This document shows, piece by piece, positions 35,645 through 43,754 of a stretch of 64,000 nt of DNA. The notes beneath the pieces are model-generated. The model was not told the DNA's origin. It did no database searches and was given only the letters and a program-made list of their open reading frames with translations. The stretch comes from Clostridium pasteurianum. Lineage in GTDB: Bacteria > Bacillota > Clostridia > Clostridiales > Clostridiaceae. The stretch spans positions 4,034,181 through 4,098,180 of the forward strand of contig NZ_MCGV01000001.1 of assembly GCF_001705235.1 (NCBI RefSeq), read 5' to 3'. The translations under genes were made by a program, and so were the position numbers. The first letter of the stretch is position 1. Every line of letters begins with the position of its first letter.

Positions 35645-37087
35645 ATGGTTAACGTTGTAAAAAGTATTGATTTAAAAACTAATTTGAGTCAAAGTAAATC
35701 TAATACAGTTAAAGATTCTTCAAAATCATCTTTTGACCAGGTTTTAAAAAGTAATTATTCTGGCGAAAATAATGTGAAAAGTAAAGAAGATGACGATTCA
35801 ACCTATGAAAAAGATGATTCATCAAGTGGTAAACTTAAAGATGATTCTTTAAAAAGTGATGGAAATGTAAATGTAGGTAATGAATCAGCTAGTGATACAG
35901 GAAATGTAAATGCAGGTCATGAATCAGCTAGTGATACAGGAAATGTTAAAGACGATAAATTATGTAAATTGGTAGATGATTTGAAAAAATTAGTTAAAGA
36001 TGATGATAAAAATTCAAGTTTGGATTTGCAGGGAATTTTACAACTTATTTCAGGTTTTTTGGGAAACAGCGGTGGAAATATAGACATCAATAAGCTTAAA
36101 GATTATGCTGCAAAATTAGGACTATCTGAAAATGTTCAAAATGATATTTCAAAGTTTGTTTCTGATATTAAAGATTTATTTAATGGAAATTCTACTGACA
36201 AGGTTCTTGATTTTATTAATTCAAGTTTAAAAAATATTTCAAATTTGAATTCTAATGATCATAATGAGCTAATTAGTAATATTGTAAGTGTATTGAAACA
36301 AAAAGTTAACAAGGGCGAAGATAAATCGGCGAATGTAGTGAATCACTTGAACGAAGGTCAATATGATTATGATGAAAGCTTAACGACAAATACTCAAAAT
36401 ACAAATTTAAATGTAATTAATCAAGAGAAGCCATTAAATAATGAAAATGCAAGTAAGAATTCTAATGATCTTTTATCGTCATCTGATAAAAAAGATGATG
36501 GGGAAAGTGCTGGAGATAGCTTTTTAAAGAATCTTGTTAATAATGGTGATAAATCTGATAGCAAGTATTTAAAGGTTACTACACTTATGAATCAAATTTC
36601 TCATAATAGTGTACAAGTTGATGGAGCAGAAGAAGTCCCTAATATAAACAAAAGTACATTTGCAGCAGATATAGTAAAATCAGTTAAGTATATGCAGAAT
36701 AATAATATTCAAGAATTAACTGTGAAAATCAATCCAAAGGAACTTGGAGAAGTTCTCATAAGACTTACTATGGATAAAGGTGTTATGAAAGCAGATATTG
36801 TAGCTTCAAATAAAGATGCATATGCCCTCTTAAATGCAAATTTAAAAGACATAAATAGTAGTTTAAATAATGAAAATATAAAAATACAGACTTTTTCAGT
36901 AAATGTATATAATGAAGATACAACTTTCTTTGGAGGACAAGGTGCCAGTTATCAAAATGGTGGAAATGACAAAAATGATAGCAACAATGGAAATAGGAGC
37001 AAAAACTTAAATAGAGATATTAATGAAGAAAGTTCACAAAATGTCTCTAATGAAAATGAAATTAACAAAGTAAATGTATTTGTTTAG
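35645..37087 (+). CDS. fliK: Flagellar hook-length control protein FliK
   Basis: FliK measures hook length and switches export specificity. The 480-residue protein is Ser/Asn/Asp/Lys-rich with little predicted structure over most of its length, as expected for the ruler part. The C-terminal hook domain is clear: NIQELTVKINPKELGEVLIR and ADIVASNKDAYALLNANLKD in about 355-420. It starts at ATG 35645, about 10 bases after AGGGGGTGA at the end of fliJ. A 39-base tandem duplication lies near its N-terminal third. flgD follows at 12 bases. Confidence 0.88.
   Translation: MVNVVKSIDLKTNLSQSKSNTVKDSSKSSFDQVLKSNYSGENNVKSKEDDDSTYEKDDSSSGKLKDDSLKSDGNVNVGNESASDTGNVNAGHESASDTGNVKDDKLCKLVDDLKKLVKDDDKNSSLDLQGILQLISGFLGNSGGNIDINKLKDYAAKLGLSENVQNDISKFVSDIKDLFNGNSTDKVLDFINSSLKNISNLNSNDHNELISNIVSVLKQKVNKGEDKSANVVNHLNEGQYDYDESLTTNTQNTNLNVINQEKPLNNENASKNSNDLLSSSDKKDDGESAGDSFLKNLVNNGDKSDSKYLKVTTLMNQISHNSVQVDGAEEVPNINKSTFAADIVKSVKYMQNNNIQELTVKINPKELGEVLIRLTMDKGVMKADIVASNKDAYALLNANLKDINSSLNNENIKIQTFSVNVYNEDTTFFGGQGASYQNGGNDKNDSNNGNRSKNLNRDINEESSQNVSNENEINKVNVFV
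35861..35938 (+). repeat. 39-base tandem duplication inside fliK
   Basis: Two adjacent 39-base units (35861-35899 and 35900-35938) differ at three positions and are followed by the first eight bases of a third. Each encodes 13 residues including NESASDTGN or HESASDTGN. The unit length is a multiple of three, so copy change keeps the frame and only alters ruler length. Confidence 0.85.
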
Positions 37088-37098
37088 GAGGTGTATGT

Positions 37099-37863
37099 AT
37101 GGCTGGTAGTACAGGTTATACTGATATTAACTCAATGAATGGCTCTAGAATAAGTGCTTCACAAGCTCAGGCGCTTAAAAACAGTAGTAGTACTTCTAGT
37201 AAAACCAATAGTATTAGTGGTTTAGACCAGAATGCTTTTTTAAAGATACTTGTTGCAGAACTTCAAAATCAAGACCCAACAAATTCTAAAGATTCTACTG
37301 AATATGTAGCACAGATGGCACAGTTTTCAAGTCTTCAGGAGATGCTAAATTTGAATACTACTATGACATTTAATGGAGCAAGCTCTTTGGTTGGAAAATT
37401 AGTAAGCCTAAGTGTAACTGATGATAATGGTAAGAATTATAAGGGCATAGTTCAAAATGTCACCAGAAATGGTAATAACATCAAACTCAATGTTGAGGTG
37501 TTAGACGATAATGGTTACCCAATAAAACAAGAAAAACGTGATGACAAGGGCAATATTATAAGAGACAGTAACGGTAACATTGAATATGAAACAACGCAAG
37601 AGCCTAAAAGGGATTCAAGTGGTAATATTGTTAAAGATGATAAGGGAAATATTATGTATGAGGATGTTCCTGTTAATAAGGTGTTAACATTTAATTATTC
37701 GGATGTTAGTTCTATAGAAAATGGAATTTATAATACCGAAAGTACAGATACTACTCCAAGTAGCAGCAGTACTACTCCAAGTAGCAGCAGTACTACTCCA
37801 AGTAGCAGCAGTAGTTCAAGTAGTAGTACTTCAAGTAGTAATAGTACTCCAAGTACAACTTAA
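37099..37863 (+). CDS. flgD: Flagellar hook assembly protein FlgD
   Basis: FlgD forms the temporary hook cap. The 254-residue protein has the N-terminal export and cap region (LDQNAFLKILVAELQNQDPT and STEYVAQMAQFSSLQEMLNL), followed by a beta domain (SSLVGKLVSLSVTDDNGKNY). A repetitive segment carries two D-x-x-G-N-I units (DDKGNI, DSNGNI, DDKGNI). The last 35 residues are a Ser/Thr/Pro tail from 21-base DNA repeats, unusual for FlgD. TAGGAGGTG precedes the ATG. The next gene starts 25 bases on. Confidence 0.88.
   Translation: MAGSTGYTDINSMNGSRISASQAQALKNSSSTSSKTNSISGLDQNAFLKILVAELQNQDPTNSKDSTEYVAQMAQFSSLQEMLNLNTTMTFNGASSLVGKLVSLSVTDDNGKNYKGIVQNVTRNGNNIKLNVEVLDDNGYPIKQEKRDDKGNIIRDSNGNIEYETTQEPKRDSSGNIVKDDKGNIMYEDVPVNKVLTFNYSDVSSIENGIYNTESTDTTPSSSSTTPSSSSTTPSSSSSSSSSTSSSNSTPSTT
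37750..37812 (+). repeat. Three 21-base tandem repeats at the end of flgD
   Basis: Three identical 21-base units (37750-37770, 37771-37791, 37792-37812) each encode Thr-Thr-Pro-Ser-Ser-Ser-Ser, followed by degenerate AGT/AGC-rich repeats to 37863. Being in frame, slippage would alter only the tail length. Confidence 0.9.
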
Positions 37864-37888
37864 AGTTAGATAGTGTAGGTGACAATAT

Positions 37889-38287
37889 ATGGGATATAGA
37901 GTAATAAATGGAAAGCTGCTAGAATTTCAAAGTATTTCTGATTATTCTATCCATAACAATACTGTAAAAACTAATAGGAGCAATGATTCACTTGATTTTG
38001 AAAATATTCTAGATACAAGTATTAAAGAGAAGAATCAATTCACTCTTTCAAATCATGCAGCGGAAAGACTTAAATTAAGGAATATTGATTTTAATGAAAC
38101 TGACATGAAGAAAATAAATGATGGTATAAATAAAGCAAACGAAAAGGGATCAAAGGATTGTTTGATTCTTTATAAAGATGTAGCGTTGGTTACAAGTATT
38201 AAAAATAGGACTATAGTAACTGCTGTAGATAAAAATAGCAGTAAAGGGAATGTATTTACTAATATAGACAGTGTGGTTTTATTATAG
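37889..38287 (+). CDS. Flagellar operon protein, TIGR02530 family
   Basis: The 132-residue product matches the small conserved protein usually found between flgD and flgE in Firmicutes and Thermotoga. Family features are FTLSNHAAERLKLRNIDF (about 50-67) and the SKDCLILYKDVALVTSIKNR block (about 90-109), ending in FTNIDSVVLL. Its function is not settled. ATG follows AGGTGAC. An 85-base gap to flgE follows. Confidence 0.85.
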   Translation: MGYRVINGKLLEFQSISDYSIHNNTVKTNRSNDSLDFENILDTSIKEKNQFTLSNHAAERLKLRNIDFNETDMKKINDGINKANEKGSKDCLILYKDVALVTSIKNRTIVTAVDKNSSKGNVFTNIDSVVLL

Positions 38288-38372
38288 CTGGACCTTATAA
38301 GGAAGCTTGTTTTGCGGAATGATAGAAGCAGAACATAAAACTGCATAAATATAAAAATTGGAGGTAGAATTT

Positions 38373-39632
38373 ATGTCAAGAGGTATGAATGCAGGTGTAA
38401 GTGCTCTAAAAGTTTTTCAGGAACAATTGGATATAGTTGGTAACAATATAGCAAATCAAAGTACTACTGCATATAAAAATCAATCAGTTAATTTTGAGGA
38501 TTCAATGAATGAAAACATTAAAGCAGCAACAGGTTCATCAACAACGTATGGTGGTACAAATCCTCAGCAAATAGGAACTGGAGTTGATGTTGCAAGCATA
38601 ACAACAAATACTGGAAAGGGTGGTATAAATACAACAGGACAGACCCTTGATAACTATATAGATGGTGATGGATATTTTATGGTTGCTTCAGGTAAAAATA
38701 TGTATGATGAAAGTGACTGTATAAAGGTAGACCCTGAACAGCATACTATAACATCTGCACCTACAGGAACTACAGTTCATTATACAAGAGATGGGTCTTT
38801 CCATCTTGATGCGGATGGTAACCTTCTTACAGCAGGAGGATATAAGGTACTTGGCTACTCTATGATTGGTAGAAATTCCATTGATCCAGATGCTACTTCT
38901 GGCAATAAAATATGTGGGGATTTTGTAAGTATGTCTAAAATGCAGGATGCTAGTACTGCAAATGAGAGTACTGCAACAGATACAGTTGGAGCTTCTAAAT
39001 TAGAAGATAGCATTACTGCTGTTACTAACAGAACAGCAGGAAATCACTCTAGTGATAAAGATGATAAATTGTATGCAAATTCAGGAGACATAGTTTTTGT
39101 AGATAATCAGGATGCAGATTTGAGGGCTGATAACACTAATTTACATTCTTTAAAAATACCTAAAACAGTTAGAAAAGCTTATTATAATACGATTGATAAG
39201 GCATTTGAATTTAAAGATGTTGCAGTAACTGGTTTTAGTATAAGTGGCACTGGGCTTATAACAGCTACTCTTTCTGATAATTCAACAGCAGCTATAGGTC
39301 AAATTGCAACAGCTAATTTTACAAATCCAGCAGGTCTTAATAAAATTGGAGGTAATCTGGTTGATCCTTCTGCAAACTCTGGTTCGGCTATAGTTAAAAG
39401 CGGATATGCAAAGGCAATAGATGGAAAAACTGATTATAATACTGATGTAACACTTAAAGATAATAGTGGTTCCTTTGGAGCAATTACAAGTGGTGCCCTT
39501 GAATCATCAAATGTTGATCTGGCGCAGCAATTTACAGATATGATAACTGCAAGTAGAGCGTATGAAGCTAGTGGTAAAATAATAACAACTCAAGATGAAA
39601 TTCTTCAAAAGTTAGTTAATCTTAAACAATGA
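38373..39632 (+). CDS. flgE: Flagellar hook protein FlgE
   Basis: FlgE polymerises into the hook joining rod and filament. The 419-residue protein has the N-terminal motif VSALKVFQEQLDIVGNNIAN and the C-terminal coiled-coil end VDLAQQFTDMITASRAYEAS, with ITTQDEILQKLVNL closing it. The central variable region (about 170-350) is Thr/Ser/Asp-rich. ATG 38373 is 8 bases after TGGAGG; an in-frame TTG at 38358 lies before the site. A hairpin follows the gene but the operon continues. Confidence 0.93.
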   Translation: MSRGMNAGVSALKVFQEQLDIVGNNIANQSTTAYKNQSVNFEDSMNENIKAATGSSTTYGGTNPQQIGTGVDVASITTNTGKGGINTTGQTLDNYIDGDGYFMVASGKNMYDESDCIKVDPEQHTITSAPTGTTVHYTRDGSFHLDADGNLLTAGGYKVLGYSMIGRNSIDPDATSGNKICGDFVSMSKMQDASTANESTATDTVGASKLEDSITAVTNRTAGNHSSDKDDKLYANSGDIVFVDNQDADLRADNTNLHSLKIPKTVRKAYYNTIDKAFEFKDVAVTGFSISGTGLITATLSDNSTAAIGQIATANFTNPAGLNKIGGNLVDPSANSGSAIVKSGYAKAIDGKTDYNTDVTLKDNSGSFGAITSGALESSNVDLAQQFTDMITASRAYEASGKIITTQDEILQKLVNLKQ

Positions 39633-39653
39633 TTTTAGTTATATGATTTTTAC

Positions 39654-39684
39654 GGGGAAATTCAATTTATATATTGGATTCCCC
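39654..39684 (+). other. Intra-operon hairpin between flgE and flbD
   Basis: GGGGAAATTCAA (from 39654) can pair imperfectly with TTGGATTCCCC (to 39684) across an AT loop. No T-run follows, so complete termination is unlikely. It could stabilise the abundant flgE message or reduce read-through into downstream export genes. Confidence 0.55.
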
Positions 39685-39713
39685 TGTTTAATAGCTTAAT
39701 GTGAGGTGTATCA

Positions 39714-39908
39714 ATGATAAAGCTTACGGGAATGAATGGCAGGGAATTAATATTAAATGATAATCAAATAGAAAAAATTGAGCAGGTTCCTGAAACAGTA
39801 ATAACTCTTGCAAATGGGAATAAATACATTGTTCAACAGGATTCGGATGAAATCATAGATAAAATTATAGAATTTAAAAGAAGAATTTTAAAAGGTGCAA
39901 TTATATAG
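39714..39908 (+). CDS. flbD: Flagellar protein FlbD
   Basis: The 64-residue product is the small FlbD (YlzI) protein, with MIKLTGMNGRELILNDNQIE and ANGNKYIVQQDSDEIIDKII. Its function is uncertain, but it commonly lies between flgE and motA or fliL. Here motA and motB, which often follow it, are missing and fliL comes next. GAGGTG precedes the ATG. Confidence 0.88.
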   Translation: MIKLTGMNGRELILNDNQIEKIEQVPETVITLANGNKYIVQQDSDEIIDKIIEFKRRILKGAII

Positions 39909-39945
39909 ATTATGGTATATGCCAACAAGAAGGGATGAGTAATAA

Positions 39946-40461
39946 ATGAGTGAAAAGAACAAAAAAGGTACAAATGATAATAAAGAAAAATCTAAATTGA
40001 CAATAATACTTTTAGCCATTATTGTAGTATTAGTAGTAGCTTTTGCTGCATATTTTTTATTTTTTTCTAAGAAGGCAAATCAGCCACAACCAGTTTCTAA
40101 TAATAATGCTGTAAGTAATGCACAACAGGTAAATGCTGATGAAAAAACATATACTTTTGATGAAATTTTAACTAATCTTGCAGATACTGATTCAGCTAAA
40201 TATGTTAAGGTTACAGTTGCACTTGGCTATAATGCTAAAAATTCAAAACTTCAATCTGAGCTTGAGGACAAAAAATCAGATATTAAAACTCCTATACTTA
40301 GAGATGCTATTGTAGATGTTCTTAGAAGTAAAAAGGCGGCTGATTTTAATCAAGAGGGAATAGATAAGATGAAGGAGCAAATGCTGAAGTCCATAAATCC
40401 ACATCTTAAAAATGGTACTATAGATAATGTGTATTTTTCTGATTTAGTTATTCAACAATAA
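39946..40461 (+). CDS. fliL: Flagellar basal-body-associated protein FliL
   Basis: FliL surrounds the stator units and supports motor function. The 171-residue protein has a short charged N-terminus, one transmembrane segment (about 18-40, TIILLAIIVVLVVAFAAYFL) and a periplasm-equivalent stomatin-like domain with ADTDSAKYVKVTVALGY and the closing INPHLKNGTIDNVYFSDLVI. It follows flbD at 37 bases and precedes fliO by 20 bases. Confidence 0.9.
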   Translation: MSEKNKKGTNDNKEKSKLTIILLAIIVVLVVAFAAYFLFFSKKANQPQPVSNNNAVSNAQQVNADEKTYTFDEILTNLADTDSAKYVKVTVALGYNAKNSKLQSELEDKKSDIKTPILRDAIVDVLRSKKAADFNQEGIDKMKEQMLKSINPHLKNGTIDNVYFSDLVIQQ

Positions 40462-40481
40462 TTATAATAGGAAGGTATCTT

Positions 40482-40838
40482 ATGGAACAATTCTTTTTTA
40501 TGATATTAAAAATAGCTATATTTTTACCACTTGTCTTGTTTTTAATAATTGTATCATTTAAATATGGTGGAAGTAAGCTACAAAATATTCAAAATGGTAA
40601 ATTTATAAAGATAATCGAAAAAATGCCTATTTCTAAAGAGAACAGTCTTTTAGTAGTTAAAATTGGTCAAAAGATGTATGTAATTTCGAGTGCTCAAAAT
40701 AAAGTTGAAATTTTAAAGGAACTTCAGGATGATGAGGTTATTATGCTTGAGAAGGATAAAAAGGTCTCAGAGTATGCAACTTTTAATGAATTTTGGAAGA
40801 ATATTAGAAATAAACTTGAGAATAAAAGGGAAGAATAA
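40482..40838 (+). CDS. fliO: Flagellar biosynthesis protein FliO/FliZ family
   Basis: The 118-residue protein has one N-terminal membrane segment (about 6-26) and a small cytoplasmic domain (IIEKMPISKENSLLVVKIGQ, then KMYVISSAQNKVEIL) typical of FliO, which helps assemble FliP. AGGAAGGTA precedes the ATG. fliP begins one base after its stop. Confidence 0.88.
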   Translation: MEQFFFMILKIAIFLPLVLFLIIVSFKYGGSKLQNIQNGKFIKIIEKMPISKENSLLVVKIGQKMYVISSAQNKVEILKELQDDEVIMLEKDKKVSEYATFNEFWKNIRNKLENKREE

Positions 40839-40839
40839 T

Positions 40840-41622
40840 ATGAAAAAGAAAAAAATAATTATGCTTGCAGTTTTTTTAGTATTCATTTTTTATTTTGGAA
40901 CTAAAGCTTATGCAGCGCCTACAAATGCAAATACAATGCAGATACCTAAGGTAAATATTTCAGTTGATAATGCAAATGCCAATAATCCAAAAGATTTTGT
41001 CGACAATATAAAACTTCTTTTAGTTCTTACAGTTTTAACTTTGCTTCCATCAATAATTATATTGATGACAAGTTTTACGAGAATAATAGTAGTTTTGGGA
41101 TTTTTAAGGACTGCCATGGGAACGCAGCAGTCTCCTCCAAATCAAGTACTTATAGGATTAGCATTATTTTTAACTATGTTTATCATGATGCCTACATATA
41201 ATACTATAAATAAAAATGCAATTCAGCCATATATAAATAACACTATAAATCAACAGCAGGCACTTACTGAAATGGAGAAACCACTTAGAAAATTTATGTA
41301 CAGGCAGACATATCAAAAGGACTTAAAACTTTTTGTAGATTTGGATAATAAATACGGAAAAGTAACAAAAGATACGGTTCCTTTTCATGATATAGTTCCG
41401 GCATTTATTATAAGTGAATTAAAAACTGCATTTACAATAGGATTTTTAATATACATACCTTTTTTAATTATAGATTTAGTTGTTTCAAGTATACTTATGT
41501 CAATGGGAATGATGATGCTTCCTCCAACTATGGTTTCAATTCCATTTAAACTTCTTTTGTTTATAATGGTTGATGGATGGTATCTTGTAGTTAAATCTCT
41601 TGTCTTGAGTTTTGGAGGGTGA
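40840..41622 (+). CDS. fliP: Flagellar export gate protein FliP
   Basis: FliP forms the core of the export channel with FliQ and FliR. The 260-residue precursor has a signal peptide (MKKKKIIMLAVFLVF start, cleavage near AYA-AP at about 25-28), then the conserved block TSFTRIIVVLGFLRTAMGTQ and PPNQVLIGLALFLTMF, and the end SIPFKLLLFIMVDGW. Start ATG 40840 is behind GGGAAG. The upstream in-frame ATG at 40729 lies inside fliO and has no ribosome site. Confidence 0.94.
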   Translation: MKKKKIIMLAVFLVFIFYFGTKAYAAPTNANTMQIPKVNISVDNANANNPKDFVDNIKLLLVLTVLTLLPSIIILMTSFTRIIVVLGFLRTAMGTQQSPPNQVLIGLALFLTMFIMMPTYNTINKNAIQPYINNTINQQQALTEMEKPLRKFMYRQTYQKDLKLFVDLDNKYGKVTKDTVPFHDIVPAFIISELKTAFTIGFLIYIPFLIIDLVVSSILMSMGMMMLPPTMVSIPFKLLLFIMVDGWYLVVKSLVLSFGG

Positions 41623-41627
41623 TATAT

Positions 41628-41897
41628 ATGAGTGAAAATATGATAATTAAGGTTATGAAAGATGCAATAACAACTGGACTTTTGGTTTCTGCACCAATGC
41701 TTATAACGTCAATTGTAATTGGTCTTATAGTAAGTATATTCCAAGCAACAACTCAAATTCAAGAGCAGACACTTACATTTCTTCCAAAGCTTTTGGCTGT
41801 TGCTGTAGTTGGATTTTTAACAGGAAGCTGGATGCTTCATATGATGACAAGTTTTACAGGCAGAATATTTGATATTATATCAAATATAACACGTTAG
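41628..41897 (+). CDS. fliQ: Flagellar export gate protein FliQ
   Basis: The 89-residue protein has two transmembrane helices (LLVSAPMLITSIVIGLIVSI and FLPKLLAVAVVGFLTGSWML) joined by FQATTQIQEQTLTF, the FliQ family signature. ATG 41628 follows GGAGGGTGAT; the in-frame GTG 41619 lies in the end of fliP and in the site. The fliR-flhB gene starts 13 bases after the stop. Confidence 0.94.
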   Translation: MSENMIIKVMKDAITTGLLVSAPMLITSIVIGLIVSIFQATTQIQEQTLTFLPKLLAVAVVGFLTGSWMLHMMTSFTGRIFDIISNITR

Positions 41898-41910
41898 GTG
41901 TGATAAAAAT

Positions 41911-43743
41911 ATGGACATTACATATTTTACATCATTATTTTTAATATTTTTAAGAGTTCTGGCTTTTTTTATAGCACTGCAGGTTATATTTCCAAAATCT
42001 CTTCCAAATACTGTTAAGATAATGTTATCATTAGTTTTAGCGTATCTTATAATGCCGTATGTAACTGTATCACATAATACTGCACTTAATAATGGTCTTT
42101 TGTATATGTGGCAGTGTATATGTGAAACTATAACTGGACTCATACTTGGTTTTTTTGCAAATCTTACTTTTATGTGCACCAGGGTAGCAGGCCAGTTTTT
42201 GGACTTTCAAATAGGATATGGAATGATGTCATCATATGATCCTACAAGTGAAAGTAATGCAGCAATAATTGAAAGACTTTTAAATATGTTTGCAGTTGTA
42301 ATATTTTTTTCCTTAAATGCACATGAGATGGTTATAAGGGAGATTGTGAATAGTTTTAAGGTTGTCAAATTAGGAACTTTTGTGGTAAATAGTCAAAGTG
42401 TTTTGGTTTCACTTGATGTCTTTATAAAATTTTTTACGCTTGGTTTTAAAATAGCACTTCCAATTATTTTAGTACTTTTGATTACAGATATAGTTTTAGG
42501 AATTGTGTCTAGAACTGTACCTCAACTTAATGTAATGATATTGGAACTTCCTATAAAGATATTAATTGGTCTTACGTGTTTGATGATGGTTTTACCTATT
42601 ATTATAAACCTTTTAATTTCATCATTTTCGTATTTGCCTGATATATATAAAAGCTTTTATAAATTAGTACCTATTGCTTTTATTTTTGCTGATAATGGTG
42701 ATAAGACAGAAGATGCAACTCCTAGAAAACTGAGTAAGGCAAGAGATAAAGGACAAGTTGCTAAAAGTAAAGATGTCACTCTTGCAATAACACTTTTAAC
42801 AGCCACAGTAATGCTAGCTGCCACAGGAAATTATATATTTGATGGGCTTAAAGGAATGATGATTACATTCTTTCAAAGTTATTTAAAAGGTACTCTTACA
42901 GAAGATGGATTACAACATATAATTGCTTTTTCAGCTATGAATGCAGGTAAATGTATTTTCTTATTTGCCGTACCCATAATGATATTTGGTGTTGCAGGAA
43001 ATATATTGCAAACTGGTTTTATAAGGGTTAAAGAACCTTTTAAATTTGATATTAATAAGTTCAATCCAATATCTGGCTTTAAGAGAATGTTTTCAAAAAG
43101 AACGCTTGAAGAGCTTTTAAAGGATATAGTAGTAGTTGTCATTACTGGATTTGTTGGATATGAATTTTTAATGAATAATTATGGGGATATAGTAAATATA
43201 AGCAATCTTATGATTGATTATATTCCAAAGGAGTATTTAACATATATTGTTGATATATTTAAACGTATTACTGTAATTATGGTAATAATTGCAGCTTTTG
43301 ATTTTGTATTTCAGAAGCGTTCATATAAAAAAGAAATGAAAATGACTAAAAAAGAGGTTAAAGATGAATTTAAGGATGATGAAGGAGATCCTGAAATAAA
43401 AGGAAAAAGAAAGAAAAGAATGCGAGAGCTTCTTAATAGGACAATGATGAATAAGGTTCCCGATGCTACAGTTGTAATTACAAATCCAACACATCTTGCT
43501 GTTGCACTTAAGTATGAAAGAGGAGTTGATAAGGCTCCTGTGGTTGTTGCTAAAGGTGCAGATAGGACGGCAATTAGGATAAAGGAAATTGCAAAGGAAA
43601 ATGATGTGCCTATTATGGAAGATAAGCCATTAGCAAGACTTATATTTGCAAAGGTTGATGTGGATGAACAAATACCAATGGATATGTATCAGGCTGTGGC
43701 TGAAATTTTAGCTTTGGTATATAAATTAAAGAAGAGAAGATAA
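41911..43743 (+). CDS. fliR-flhB: FliR-FlhB fusion protein
   Basis: The 610-residue protein fuses two export-apparatus subunits. FliR occupies about 1-255 (LFLIFLRVLAFFIALQVIFP, QIGYGMMSSYDPTSESNAAI). FlhB follows from about 265 (GDKTEDATPRKLSKARDKGQ) with four membrane segments and a cytoplasmic domain. The FlhB autocleavage motif is N525-P526-T-H (VVITNPTHLAVALKYERG), so specificity switching should work as usual. Fusion of fliR and flhB is known in clostridia. Single-start ATG follows AGGTGTGAT. flhA follows 11 bases on. Confidence 0.95.
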   Translation: MDITYFTSLFLIFLRVLAFFIALQVIFPKSLPNTVKIMLSLVLAYLIMPYVTVSHNTALNNGLLYMWQCICETITGLILGFFANLTFMCTRVAGQFLDFQIGYGMMSSYDPTSESNAAIIERLLNMFAVVIFFSLNAHEMVIREIVNSFKVVKLGTFVVNSQSVLVSLDVFIKFFTLGFKIALPIILVLLITDIVLGIVSRTVPQLNVMILELPIKILIGLTCLMMVLPIIINLLISSFSYLPDIYKSFYKLVPIAFIFADNGDKTEDATPRKLSKARDKGQVAKSKDVTLAITLLTATVMLAATGNYIFDGLKGMMITFFQSYLKGTLTEDGLQHIIAFSAMNAGKCIFLFAVPIMIFGVAGNILQTGFIRVKEPFKFDINKFNPISGFKRMFSKRTLEELLKDIVVVVITGFVGYEFLMNNYGDIVNISNLMIDYIPKEYLTYIVDIFKRITVIMVIIAAFDFVFQKRSYKKEMKMTKKEVKDEFKDDEGDPEIKGKRKKRMRELLNRTMMNKVPDATVVITNPTHLAVALKYERGVDKAPVVVAKGADRTAIRIKEIAKENDVPIMEDKPLARLIFAKVDVDEQIPMDMYQAVAEILALVYKLKKRR

Positions 43744-43754
43744 GGGTGATAATT

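Noticed and set aside
39654-39684. Rho-independent terminator after flgE
   Set aside because: The stem is imperfect, no T-run follows and the flagellar genes continue at once; listed only as a hairpin.
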